Shown: positions 14,546-21,274, numbered from the stretch's first letter. The stretch: 52,446 nucleotides of DNA from a virus (IMGVR_UViG_3300036792_000044:1-52446), one strand, 5' to 3'. The notes: generated by a model not told the origin, from the letters alone. Numbers and translations: made by a program.

Positions 14546-14630
14546 ATTGTCTCCAATCTGAAATGGCTTATCTCGTCAGTGATTTGGGAGCCACCCAAAC
14601 CAGACCCGCTGCTAGGCAACGGGTTTCGAT
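14546..14630 (-). repeat. Structured leader element, copy F
   Basis: First hairpin CCCGTTGC-cta-GCAGCGGG on the RNA strand (one U-G wobble). Second hairpin TTTGGG-agcca-CCCAAA replaces the GC-only stem of other copies, a compensated change. It stands ahead of the first gene, so this copy is part of the operon's 5' leader. Confidence 0.92.
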
Positions 14631-15033
14631 TGAAGGAGACGGGCTTCGCCTGCGTCTTGATCTTGCACTACCTGTCGTCTATGAAGCGATCGGCGCATTA
14701 CCCTTGCTTGTGGCGCAGGCGCTACCCGGGACTTCCCGGTCTTACACAGTGAGCAACGACAGTTACTCTAGATCATGGAGCATTTTGAAACCTTATGTGG
14801 GACATCACCTTTCGAGACGTGAAAGGCGTCGACCTTACTGCTAGGTCGAACGGCGGGTGCGTGCAGCGACTGTCGAAGTTCTCGCGCATTCGGTTGCGGC
14901 ACTGCGTCTTACGTATGTCCTGGTGCGTTATAGGAATCCCTTGATTGGGGCTGGCTGCCATCCGCTCGTGTTCGTCGGCTCGTGCGCTCGTAACGTCTTA
15001 TCCAGTTGTCCACCGCGCTAGCGGCTTGCCGCT
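14631..15033 (-). other. Long untranslated leader, about 400 nt
   Basis: Lies between the promoter at 15034-15062 and leader copy F. No tRNA, no convincing gene. One weak frame (14773-14961, 62 codons, no good ribosome binding site) could be a leader peptide, but I do not call it. Confidence 0.55.
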
Positions 15034-15036
15034 AGC
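15017..15036. promoter_or_regulatory. Palindromic operator overlapping -10
   Basis: GCTAGCGG-CTTG-CCGCTAGC, perfect 8-bp arms. It overlaps the -10 hexamer and the expected transcription start of the promoter at 15034-15062, the classical position for a repressor site. Confidence 0.75.
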
Positions 15037-15062
15037 TTATTCACATGTCCCCACATTGTCAA
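15034..15062 (-). promoter_or_regulatory. Sigma-70-type promoter of the AAA+ operon
   Basis: Minus strand: TTGACA (15057-15062), a 17-bp spacer, TAAGCT (15034-15039). This is the best consensus promoter in the window and reads into the 14.5-10.0 kb operon. Confidence 0.85.
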
Positions 15063-15112
15063 TACACCGTAGGGTCTAGCTAACCCGAAACGGTGACAAA
15101 AATCTTGTGAAC

Positions 15113-15130
15113 GTGCAGGTCAGGACGTTC
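15113..15130. promoter_or_regulatory. GCAGGTCAG site, 15.1 kb copy
   Basis: GTGCAGGTCAGGACGTTC, about 50 bp upstream of the -35 box. Near-identical sequences occur at 44830, 44883 and, inverted, 44716. Confidence 0.7.
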
Positions 15131-15184
15131 CTATGAGAATCCCAGCAAAGTCACAATAACCACACTAGCCCCACTGGTGACAGC

Positions 15185-15238
15185 AAAAAATACCCGTGCA
15201 GACCAGGGCAAATACTGAAATGCCTTGGCCCGCACGGG
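15185..15238 (-). terminator. Intrinsic terminator of the late operon
   Basis: Minus strand: outer stem CCCGTGC/GCACGGG plus inner stem CCAAGGCA/TGCCCTGG, followed by TATTTTTT. It follows the last small lysis-region gene and insulates the AAA+ operon from late transcription. Confidence 0.9.
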
Positions 15239-15264
15239 AATTCAAATTACGGCTTGACCTGGGA

Positions 15265-15345
15265 TTATCTATCGTATCCGTTCACAATCATGCTCGCTAC
15301 GGGTAGCCCGAAGAACAACCACCACCACATGCCGATGCCGAACAT
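15265..15345 (-). CDS. Tiny membrane protein, 26 aa
   Basis: MFGIGMWWWLFFGLPVASMI then a short polar end, TAA at 15265. Its ATG overlaps the previous stop (TGATG). Single hydrophobic segment rich in Trp. It closes the lysis block, just before the terminator. A lysis accessory role is an inference. Confidence 0.6.
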   Translation of the reverse strand: MFGIGMWWWLFFGLPVASMIVNGYDR

Positions 15346-15461
15346 CAGTGCGGCGCAACAGAACTGAGATAGATGATCAGCAGAAACATTGCGCCGTAAG
15401 CGATTACGACCGCTAGGATCAGCGGCCACAGGCTAGGTGGTCCCGCAGGCTTTCGCTGCAC
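15345..15461 (-). CDS. Small membrane protein, 38 aa
   Basis: GTG start at 15461 inside the end of the previous gene. Single transmembrane segment LWPLILAVVIAYGAMFLLII. The stop overlaps the next start (TGATG). Alternatively the internal ATG would give a 14-residue peptide. Probably part of the lysis cassette. Confidence 0.6.
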   Translation of the reverse strand: MQRKPAGPPSLWPLILAVVIAYGAMFLLIIYLSSVAPH

Positions 15462-15918
15462 GGCTCGCGTTGTCCTGGTTGTCCTGGCGCAGCTTGTTCG
15501 CTTCGCCGACCTTGCTCTGATATTCCTGCGTAATCGGATCGGTGTACGCCCGCAACGCCGGATCGTTCTGCGGCAGTCCGCGCAATTCCGGTGGGATACT
15601 AAGCGATTTGGTGATCGCTAGCTGGAATGCGTCTCGCTCCATCTTGTTCGCGGCGTTCTCGTTGGCCTGCGAAACCGCAAGGCGGATAGAGCAATTGCGC
15701 GCCTGATCCACGCTCACCATGATCCACGTCATGGCGATGATGATGATGATTCCGACCAGGGTTATGAACCCATCTCGTTTCACGCGCACCGTTTCGCCGG
15801 GATGCCTGCGTTCCTGCCACGCGCAGACTCCCCAATTGATACCGTAGCCGAGCAGCAACCCGGCGACGAGCACCAAAACGTATGGCAGCGTTATGTTTTC
15901 GCTGAGCCAGTTGAACAT
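15433..15918 (-). CDS. Two-TM membrane protein, 161 aa (lysis block)
   Basis: Transmembrane segments at about 11-30 (LPYVLVLVAGLLLGYGI) and 50-68 (FITLVGIIIIIAMTWIMV), then a ~90-residue helical soluble domain. Position among holin-like genes suggests a holin partner, spanin-like or envelope protein; no family assigned. ATG directly follows the previous TAA. Confidence 0.7.
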   Translation of the reverse strand: MFNWLSENITLPYVLVLVAGLLLGYGINWGVCAWQERRHPGETVRVKRDGFITLVGIIIIIAMTWIMVSVDQARNCSIRLAVSQANENAANKMERDAFQLAITKSLSIPPELRGLPQNDPALRAYTDPITQEYQSKVGEANKLRQDNQDNASRAAKACGTT

Positions 15919-16179
15919 TTAACTCTCTCCCTTATCGACGGAACGCTGCCGGATGCAGTAACCGAACCATGTTGCCAGCGTGCCAGTCCACGCCACCGAA
16001 ATTGTCTGGGGCACAGCGGCTCCCGAGAAGTTGTGAGCCGCTATCCCGCTGGTCACGTAGAACGCCACGTAGAACAGACTGACAGCAGCCATGGCTATGT
16101 GCGGCAGATACTTCTCCTGAAACACGCGCTGCCGCAACGATGTCCGGACTTCTGCCTCTTCGGGCGCTCGGTGAGTCAT
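15919..16179 (-). CDS. Holin-like membrane protein, 86 aa
   Basis: Two hydrophobic segments (IAMAAVSLFYVAFYVTSG and ISVAWTGTLATWFGYCI) with charged ends, the size and layout of actinophage holins. ATG at 16179 overlaps the previous stop (ATGA). One of several candidates for the pore former. Confidence 0.6.
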   Translation of the reverse strand: MTHRAPEEAEVRTSLRQRVFQEKYLPHIAMAAVSLFYVAFYVTSGIAAHNFSGAAVPQTISVAWTGTLATWFGYCIRQRSVDKGES

Positions 16180-16589
16180 ACTGAAATGCACACTCCTAGA
16201 ACGGGATCGAGGACCAGGCCCAACAATTCGCACGACTGCTCTGTTGGTGGTTGCGTAGTCGTCGTGGTCGGTGGCGGAACTGAGTCGGGGGACTCAGTCT
16301 TGCTCGGCTGCTGCGGAATTGGTGGCACCCTCGGCGCGACAGGGATAGGGATTGCCGGGGCTGAGGGCAACGCTGGCAGACTTTCAGGCGGAGAGGGTGG
16401 TGGTTGTACCGCAGACAGATTCACTGGCGCTGGCGACGGCGCAAGAGGCGAACCGCTCGGCACGATCACGGCCGGAACCGACTGCGGAAGTACCACAGCA
16501 GTATCGGTCGCTGGCGCGGACATCGAAATGCCCGCTGCCGCAACCGACACCACTGCGATGACTCCGGTGACGAGCAGTGCTTCACGCAC
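16176..16589 (-). CDS. Membrane-anchored proline-rich protein
   Basis: 137 residues from a GTG at 16589. An N-terminal hydrophobic anchor (LLVTGVIAVVSVAAAGI) is followed by ~90 residues of Pro/Ser/Thr-rich sequence and a short Cys-containing end (SCELLGLVLDPVLGVC). Palindrome copy 7 encodes TESPDSV in the proline-rich stalk. Probably spans the thick envelope; a lysis accessory role is inferred. Confidence 0.65.
   Translation of the reverse strand: MREALLVTGVIAVVSVAAAGISMSAPATDTAVVLPQSVPAVIVPSGSPLAPSPAPVNLSAVQPPPSPPESLPALPSAPAIPIPVAPRVPPIPQQPSKTESPDSVPPPTTTTTQPPTEQSCELLGLVLDPVLGVCISV
16279..16298. repeat. TGAGTC palindrome copy 6
   Basis: ACTGAGTC-GGGG-GACTCAGT, perfect arms, in frame (TESPDSV) in the proline-rich stalk of the 16176-16589 gene. 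Confidence 0.97.
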
Positions 16590-16797
16590 TATTCGGAGCC
16601 TCGTGCTTCCCCGCCGTCTTGTTAGCAGGCCCAGCAGCCACACTGCCAGTCGTGCCGAAAACCGTTACGGCCCATAGCACCCACGCCGCAGCGTTGGTCG
16701 GCCACGGCTGCCCGCTTTGCACCCACATAACGACGCCGGGTAGAACCACGGTGGAAACAAAAGCGAGGATCGCTTTCCAATATCCTTGCCACTGCAT
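16582..16797 (-). CDS. Probable holin, 71 aa
   Basis: Two transmembrane segments (ILAFVSTVVLPGVVMWV; AAWVLWAVTVFGTTGSVAAG) joined by a short WPTN turn, with a polar C-terminus: a typical class II holin shape. ATG at 16797 follows GGGAGTG. Lies downstream of lysin B. Confidence 0.7.
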   Translation of the reverse strand: MQWQGYWKAILAFVSTVVLPGVVMWVQSGQPWPTNAAAWVLWAVTVFGTTGSVAAGPANKTAGKHEAPNSA

Positions 16798-16802
16798 AGT
16801 TT

Positions 16803-17025
16803 TCACTCCCAATCACATGTTGTATTACCGAACAGAACAACCGCCGGATGACACACGTACTGCAATCCAGGTGGTGGCGGCGGCGGCGGAGGCGGAGCCG
16901 GTAACTCGCAATCCACGCCGGGGATATTCACCCCGAGCACATTGCAATCCGCTTGCGCCGCAGCGATACTCACTGTGTTAAAAACCGAATAGCAGCGCGG
17001 TGACCGCGAGTATCCGAGTAATCAT
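16803..17025 (-). pseudogene. Secreted proline-rich protein split by a frameshift
   Basis: ATG at 17025 has an excellent GGAGGG site. It reads MITRILAVTALLFGF then stops at 16978-16980, after a run of five T. One base fewer in that run would continue as NTVSIAAAQA-DCNV..., completing a textbook signal peptide and a mature protein with four spaced cysteines and nine consecutive prolines, ending CDWE at 16803. Either a natural or assembly frameshift, programmed slippage on T5, or two separate peptides (the second from GTG 16973). Confidence 0.65.
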
Positions 17026-17033
17026 CTTCCCTC

Positions 17034-17942
17034 CTACGGTGTAGGAATCGGCAACGGCATGTTGCCGTTCTGCGATGGTATCGGAGAACCACCGGGGATA
17101 CCAGGCAGCCCAGGCTGATCTGGATTCACCTGCGGCCCAGGCGAATTCGGCGTGTTGTGCCAGTCGTTGAACTCGCACCCCGCCCAGATCGGTGACGGGT
17201 CCGCACCACTCACAACAGGCGGCGGGCCGGGGACCTCGAATTCGAGCACGCCGTCCGTGCCAGTCCATTGCCTGGCTCCATCCGCTTCTGCCTTCGTGAT
17301 GATGCGGTGCCCGTCGAGGGACAGGCCCCACACACCAGGCCCGCTGCACTGCGGAGCCGAATTGTTGTAAGGATCGCGACCATCGAAATAGTTGTGAACC
17401 CCTTGCGGCGCAAACTGATCCGGCTGCAACTGTCCGAACAGTTCGATGCTCGGTTCAACGAACGGGTTGTCCTGCCACTGGTTGTGCCAGATACCGGGCG
17501 ACGGTTCAGGCCCACCATAGAGATACACCTGGTCTGTGGAATGCCCTGTCTCGGCTTGCAATTCGAGCGCGGGCATGGTGCCGAGGCTGAATCCTGCGAT
17601 GATGCAATCACTTTGGCAATTGGCTAGTGCTGCCTTGCCCGCTGGCATTGCATCCTTAACCTCTTGGTTCGTGCCCGAGCCGATGTCAGCTTTCCACTGC
17701 ACCTGGCAGATTCGATCCGCCGACACCCAACCACCTGCTACCAGTTGATCTTTCGCGCCGCCGCCGCAACTCCCGTCGCCGGGATCGGTGTTGCCGCCGA
17801 ACACAATCCACTGATACTGCGGTGCGGTACGGCCCATGATTAGCGCGAGGCCGGTACCGACGAGCAGGCAGCATAGACACGCCACGATCATGCCGTACCA
17901 ATGGCATTCCCATTGACGCCTAAGACTTCTCACTGCGTTCAT
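17034..17942 (-). CDS. lysB: Lysin B-like mycolylarabinogalactan esterase
   Basis: 302 residues from ATG 17942. An N-terminal membrane segment (about 17-36, MIVACLCCLLVGTGLALIM) is followed by an alpha/beta-hydrolase of the PE-PPE/cutinase type. The nucleophile is Ser119 in AGFSLGTMP, and YLYGGPEPSPG follows. Lysin B cleaves the link between mycolic acids and arabinogalactan in the outer membrane. The N-terminal anchor is unusual for a holin-released enzyme and suggests secretion or tethering. The C-terminus is a Pro/Gly-rich tail. Confidence 0.82.
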   Translation of the reverse strand: MNAVRSLRRQWECHWYGMIVACLCCLLVGTGLALIMGRTAPQYQWIVFGGNTDPGDGSCGGGAKDQLVAGGWVSADRICQVQWKADIGSGTNQEVKDAMPAGKAALANCQSDCIIAGFSLGTMPALELQAETGHSTDQVYLYGGPEPSPGIWHNQWQDNPFVEPSIELFGQLQPDQFAPQGVHNYFDGRDPYNNSAPQCSGPGVWGLSLDGHRIITKAEADGARQWTGTDGVLEFEVPGPPPVVSGADPSPIWAGCEFNDWHNTPNSPGPQVNPDQPGLPGIPGGSPIPSQNGNMPLPIPTP

Positions 17943-17967
17943 TCCTGTTCTCTCTCTTGGTTTCTGG

Positions 17968-17973
17968 TACACT
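17968..17973 (+). promoter_or_regulatory. Extended -10 promoter, leaderless plus-strand gene
   Basis: TGG-TACACT followed by 7 bases and then the ATG at 17981, so transcription would start at the initiation codon. No Shine-Dalgarno is present. Leaderless mRNAs of this form are common in mycobacteria. Confidence 0.6.
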
Positions 17974-17980
17974 GCGGGTC

Positions 17981-18274
17981 ATGACGACCAACAATGTTGT
18001 TTCCGAGCTAGGCGAGAAGTGGTGGCCTCTGCCGCCCGAAAAATTCTTCACAGCCCAGCGTGCGCCAGACATGTGGTTTGGAGACGAACTGCCACCGACC
18101 TTGCAGGCCGAATTGGCGAGTCCCCTTGTGACACAATCGAAGTTGATGGTGCAAATGGGCATCATGCAGAACCTTGCCCTCGGCGAACGCAAGAGAGTCA
18201 TGCAGGAAGAGACGCAACGATTCGTCTCGGCCCGCTCCCGAGTTGGCAAGCGGGCCAAGACAAAACGACACTGA
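17981..18274 (+). CDS. Only plus-strand gene; hypothetical, 97 aa
   Basis: Begins MTTNNVVSELGEKWWPLPPE. The centre is helical and the last 20 residues very basic (VGKRAKTKRH). It is divergent from lysin B and convergent with the GH25 gene; both convergent genes stop in palindrome copy 8. The composition and codon use support this strand over the opposite frames. Antisense orientation within the late operon suggests expression at another stage, perhaps regulation of lysis; this is inference. Confidence 0.75.
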   Translation: MTTNNVVSELGEKWWPLPPEKFFTAQRAPDMWFGDELPPTLQAELASPLVTQSKLMVQMGIMQNLALGERKRVMQEETQRFVSARSRVGKRAKTKRH

Positions 18275-18289
18275 GTCATGTGACTCAGT
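18270..18289. repeat. TGAGTC palindrome copy 7, double stop
   Basis: ACTGAGTC-ATGT-GACTCAGT, perfect arms. It supplies the TGA stop of the plus-strand gene (18272-18274) and of the minus-strand GH25 gene (18285-18287). Confidence 0.97.
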
Positions 18290-19193
18290 TGGCCTTTCCG
18301 AACACCTTGTTCTTGAGCGCGGCGAGCGCATCGACCAGAGTTAGGTTCTGGCCCTTGTCATTCTGGCCTAGCTGCGGCCACGGGTTCGCGACCTGATCAC
18401 GCACGTCTCCGAGTGCGTCGACCACCGTCTTACCGCCAAGCTGAGGCCAGCCGGTAGCCTGGTCGGGCTTGGAAGCGTCTGTGGGACCGAGCAATTGGTC
18501 GCTGATCAGTCGGACACGCTTGAGTAGTTCGTCTTGTTCTGCGTCGTTGAGTGCCATGAAATTTCCTCCTGGTATTCCTGCGATGTGCAGAGCCGATGCT
18601 AGCTCTGCCTTACTGCCTCGAAATGCGTTGGCGTCCATGTTCATTCCGGCGATGTGCGCGGCGTCGGTGAACTGCAAGATGTCAACGTTCTTACCGCCGA
18701 ACCCTGCCCACATGCGAGAGTCGTCGCCGGGATACATGGCGGAAGCTGCACCGCCAGAACCACTTACGTAACTCGACTGAATGAGCAGACCCGGTATGTT
18801 GCTGATGTCTGGCGAGCCGATCTGCTGCCAGTACCAGTGCGGAATATAGCTCAGGACAACCTCGATACCGCGCCGATTGAACGCCTGCACGCAAGCCCAA
18901 AAGTTGTTGATATTCCCAGAATTCGCCTCGAAGTCGAACATGACTTTGTCGCCGCCGCCGTTGTTGGCGAAACACGCTGCCTGCGCGTCGGCGTTGTCGG
19001 TCTTGACGTAGTGGTACCCGACGCAGATCAGTCCGCGCCGAGCGCACGCGTCACGCGTAGCGGCCCAATACCCGTCCCGAAAGCCTGATCCCTCAGACAC
19101 TTTCGCGAACACGAAGTCGAATCCTTCGTCGGCAACACGGTCGATGTCGACCCGCCCGTTGTTGTTGGATATGTCTGGTCCGAAGATTGTCAT
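18285..19193 (-). CDS. Endolysin, GH25-type muramidase
   Basis: 302 residues. Residues 1-200 have the GH25 barrel pattern: Asp7 in GPDISNNNG, and Asp87/Glu89 in MFDFEANSG, with ILQFTDAAHIAGMNMDAN near the end. It cuts the glycan strand of peptidoglycan. The C-terminal ~100 residues contain two similar GWPQLGG/NPWPQLGQN units and may bind the wall. ATG at 19193 follows GGGAGGCAAGCA and overlaps the previous stop. It works with the separate peptidase at 19943. Confidence 0.85.
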   Translation of the reverse strand: MTIFGPDISNNNGRVDIDRVADEGFDFVFAKVSEGSGFRDGYWAATRDACARRGLICVGYHYVKTDNADAQAACFANNGGGDKVMFDFEANSGNINNFWACVQAFNRRGIEVVLSYIPHWYWQQIGSPDISNIPGLLIQSSYVSGSGGAASAMYPGDDSRMWAGFGGKNVDILQFTDAAHIAGMNMDANAFRGSKAELASALHIAGIPGGNFMALNDAEQDELLKRVRLISDQLLGPTDASKPDQATGWPQLGGKTVVDALGDVRDQVANPWPQLGQNDKGQNLTLVDALAALKNKVFGKAN

Positions 19194-19366
19194 TGCTTGC
19201 CTCCCAAGCAGTTTCGTAGGTCTGCCTCGGCACGGGCCAGCGCTCGGTCGAGTGCCGTCTTGGTGTCGAGCGAGGATTGGTACGTGTCATCGTTGACAGT
19301 ACGTCCGCTGGTGAACGGGTCACTGTCCTTAGTGAATCGTCCTGTACGGTAGTCTCTCTGGCTCAT
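19190..19366 (-). CDS. Small hydrophilic protein, 58 aa
   Basis: MSQRDYRTGRFTKDSDPFTS, then a helical ALDRALARAEADLRNCLGG end. Overlaps both neighbours (ATGA at each end). Function unknown; lies within the lysin block. Confidence 0.7.
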   Translation of the reverse strand: MSQRDYRTGRFTKDSDPFTSGRTVNDDTYQSSLDTKTALDRALARAEADLRNCLGGKQ

Positions 19367-19746
19367 TCGCCACCACCCTCGTTGGGTATCTTGTCGACGG
19401 TGCCCGCTGCCACGGCAGCCGTATAGCCTTGCAGCGCAAGGTTGTAACGCAGCGTGTTCTTGTACCTCGACAACGGATACTTGATCGTGCCGCCGCCGTT
19501 CTTCAGCGTCGTCAGCAGCGCGTGAATCGTGTAATGGCAGTTGTCGCAAGCCATTACAAGATTGTCGGGTGTTGACTTGCCGCCGCACGCGACTGGCAAC
19601 AAGTGGTGCCAGACGAACCGCAACGGCTTCGGTTCATGCTTGGCTGCGCATGAGCAATAGCTCGCCACGCCAACAGCTTTCAGCACTTCGCCGACTGAGC
19701 CGTCTGCGAAGCGTACCGTTTTGTGAGGCGTGTGTAGAACGCTCAT
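19363..19746 (-). CDS. HNH endonuclease
   Basis: 127 residues. WHHLLPVACGG, then NLVMACDNCHYTIH, gives the HNH core with a C-x2-C zinc knuckle partner (CSC earlier). Placed between the two lysin genes and translationally coupled, unlike a recently inserted homing endonuclease. A packaging or recombination role is possible; the target is unknown. Confidence 0.82.
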   Translation of the reverse strand: MSVLHTPHKTVRFADGSVGEVLKAVGVASYCSCAAKHEPKPLRFVWHHLLPVACGGKSTPDNLVMACDNCHYTIHALLTTLKNGGGTIKYPLSRYKNTLRYNLALQGYTAAVAAGTVDKIPNEGGGE

Positions 19747-19946
19747 CGTTTCCAGGGTTTCCTCGTCGCCAGGTTTCCCTTGCGCGTCAGATCATACACG
19801 GGATCGCTGGGAAACTGCTTGCGGGCAGCGCGTTTCGCATTCCACTTGCGAGTGTGCGCCTCGCCCTCGGCCGTGATGTTCCCGTTGTCGGCGCGTCTGC
19901 GCCAACCGAATTGCCCATCTTCCCTACGGTATACCTCGATCCTCAT
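19743..19946 (-). CDS. DUF1508/YegP-like protein, 67 aa
   Basis: EVYRREDGQFGWRRRADNGN followed by an ARK-rich helix is the short repeat of the DUF1508 (YegP) family, present once here. Function of the family in phages is unknown. Overlaps both neighbours. Confidence 0.6.
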   Translation of the reverse strand: MRIEVYRREDGQFGWRRRADNGNITAEGEAHTRKWNAKRAARKQFPSDPVYDLTRKGNLATRKPWKR

Positions 19947-20725
19947 TTCACGCTCCTGAGTTGCTTGATGTAGTCGGTCAACTTGGCGTAGTTAAACCCG
20001 TTGAGGTCAACGCCTTTCACCAGTTTCTCGGGTGTGAGGATTGCGTACGCCTCGTCGCATGTCTGCGCGACAGCACCGAGGGTTAGCTCCACGCCCGTAC
20101 CCCACGTGATGTCGTAGGGTCGCTTGTCCCGGTACGCGACGGTTGTAATGCAGTGCCCGCCATCGTAATTCGGATTGTTCAGCGCAGGCCACACCCTGCC
20201 GCCCTGGTTGAAAATGTTCATCCACTGCTCGGGGAAGTTCACGCCGATCAGCACACCGTCGAAATAGTATGCGGCGTAGCGCATCTCGTCGGGGTTGTGC
20301 GGGTCGAGCGACAGGTACGCCCCAATCTTGTGGGCGGTACCGTGGTCATCCACGAAACCCGTTTTGCGCCAATGAGATAACCACTCCGCCATGTCGGTGC
20401 CCTGGTCGGTCGGGTTCTCCCCCGTCGTCGGATCGGTCTGGCTCGGGTCGTATCCGGTGAAGTCACTGTAGTTCTTCAAAGTTGTTGCAGTGCTTATGGA
20501 TACCTTCTTACCGGCCTCCGCATTCCACAGCGCAATGTTGTGCGCCGTGGCTGCGAACACGCAGTCACCAGCAACGTCGTTGCCCTGCATACCCCAGCGT
20601 TTGATCAGCCGGTCGTGGCCGAAATTCGCTGGCGGCTCAGCCATTTGGGCGATGGTGGCGAAGTCGGTGAACTTGAATGTGACCGCGCCAGGTCGAGCCG
20701 GTTTCTTACCTAGTTTCAGAGCCAT
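19943..20725 (-). CDS. Endolysin peptidase, C39/papain-like
   Basis: 260 residues. Nucleophile Cys55 in GNDVAGDCVFAAT and His190 in YDGGHCITTVAY, with a downstream ITWGTG loop, match phage lysin peptidases of the C39-like type that cut peptidoglycan cross-bridges or stems. No separate cell-wall-binding domain. In many relatives peptidase and glycosidase are one lysin A; here they are separate genes. Confidence 0.78.
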   Translation of the reverse strand: MALKLGKKPARPGAVTFKFTDFATIAQMAEPPANFGHDRLIKRWGMQGNDVAGDCVFAATAHNIALWNAEAGKKVSISTATTLKNYSDFTGYDPSQTDPTTGENPTDQGTDMAEWLSHWRKTGFVDDHGTAHKIGAYLSLDPHNPDEMRYAAYYFDGVLIGVNFPEQWMNIFNQGGRVWPALNNPNYDGGHCITTVAYRDKRPYDITWGTGVELTLGAVAQTCDEAYAILTPEKLVKGVDLNGFNYAKLTDYIKQLRSVK

Positions 20726-20838
20726 GTCGAATCGAACGCCTTTCCATCCGAAAGTTCAATCACCGCAAGCAGAATCAGCGCGGCGAGCGCCCAGCCTCCG
20801 ACGACGCTGAGCATGATGGTGATGTACCAGTGCCTCAC
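20716..20838 (-). CDS. Small membrane protein, 40 aa
   Basis: GTG at 20838 overlaps the previous stop (GTGA). One transmembrane segment (LSVVGGWALAALILLAVI) with a polar C-terminus. It overlaps the peptidase start by 10 bases. A possible lysis accessory peptide. Confidence 0.65.
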   Translation of the reverse strand: MRHWYITIMLSVVGGWALAALILLAVIELSDGKAFDSTWL

Positions 20839-21008
20839 TTCACCGTCCAATCCTTAACCTCGTCGTCCTCGGACCAGTGCCCACCGTTGCTGGGATTCAT
20901 TACACCCCAACGGTTTGCGCCTGCCTTGACGGCGACGGAGCCGTACTGCGGGTCCTCTTCGTTGGTGCACTGCCGAACCTCGGGCAGTGCCTTTGCCTTT
21001 GCCGCCAT
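20835..21008 (-). CDS. Small soluble protein, 57 aa
   Basis: MAAKAKALPEVRQCTNEEDP and an end NGGHWSEDDEVKDWTVK. ATG overlaps the previous stop (TAATG). The end resembles small virion-associated proteins, but function is unknown. Confidence 0.65.
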   Translation of the reverse strand: MAAKAKALPEVRQCTNEEDPQYGSVAVKAGANRWGVMNPSNGGHWSEDDEVKDWTVK

Positions 21009-21274
21009 TAGAACGTACCTCCCTGTTGTGCCAACCTAGCTGCAAGCTGCTGCTGCACTTGCGGATTCTGTAATGCCAACTGCGCGAACGCAACTCGCAC
21101 GCTGTACTTCAGTTCCTCGAACAGCCACGCCGACCGGCGTATCTGCTCGGCCGCTGGCAGCAGGGTCCAGTCGGCCTCTTGTGCCGCAGTGAATCCCGTC
21201 TGTCGTGGTGGAGTCTTGCGCTGCCCGTTGGTCTTTCGCGGTGCAGCCTTTTGTGGTGTCTTGGTGGTCGTCAT
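21008..21274 (-). CDS. Hypothetical protein, 88 aa
   Basis: Basic Lys/Pro/Thr N-terminus, then a helical body rich in Ala/Gln (FAQLALQNPQVQQQLAARLA). ATG at 21274 follows AAAGAGATTC. Function unknown. Confidence 0.7.
   Translation of the reverse strand: MTTTKTPQKAAPRKTNGQRKTPPRQTGFTAAQEADWTLLPAAEQIRRSAWLFEELKYSVRVAFAQLALQNPQVQQQLAARLAQQGGTF

Noticed and set aside
14563-14844. Possible plus-strand gene of ~93 codons in the leader region
   Set aside because: It runs through the repeated leader element and has no ribosome binding site or codon bias.
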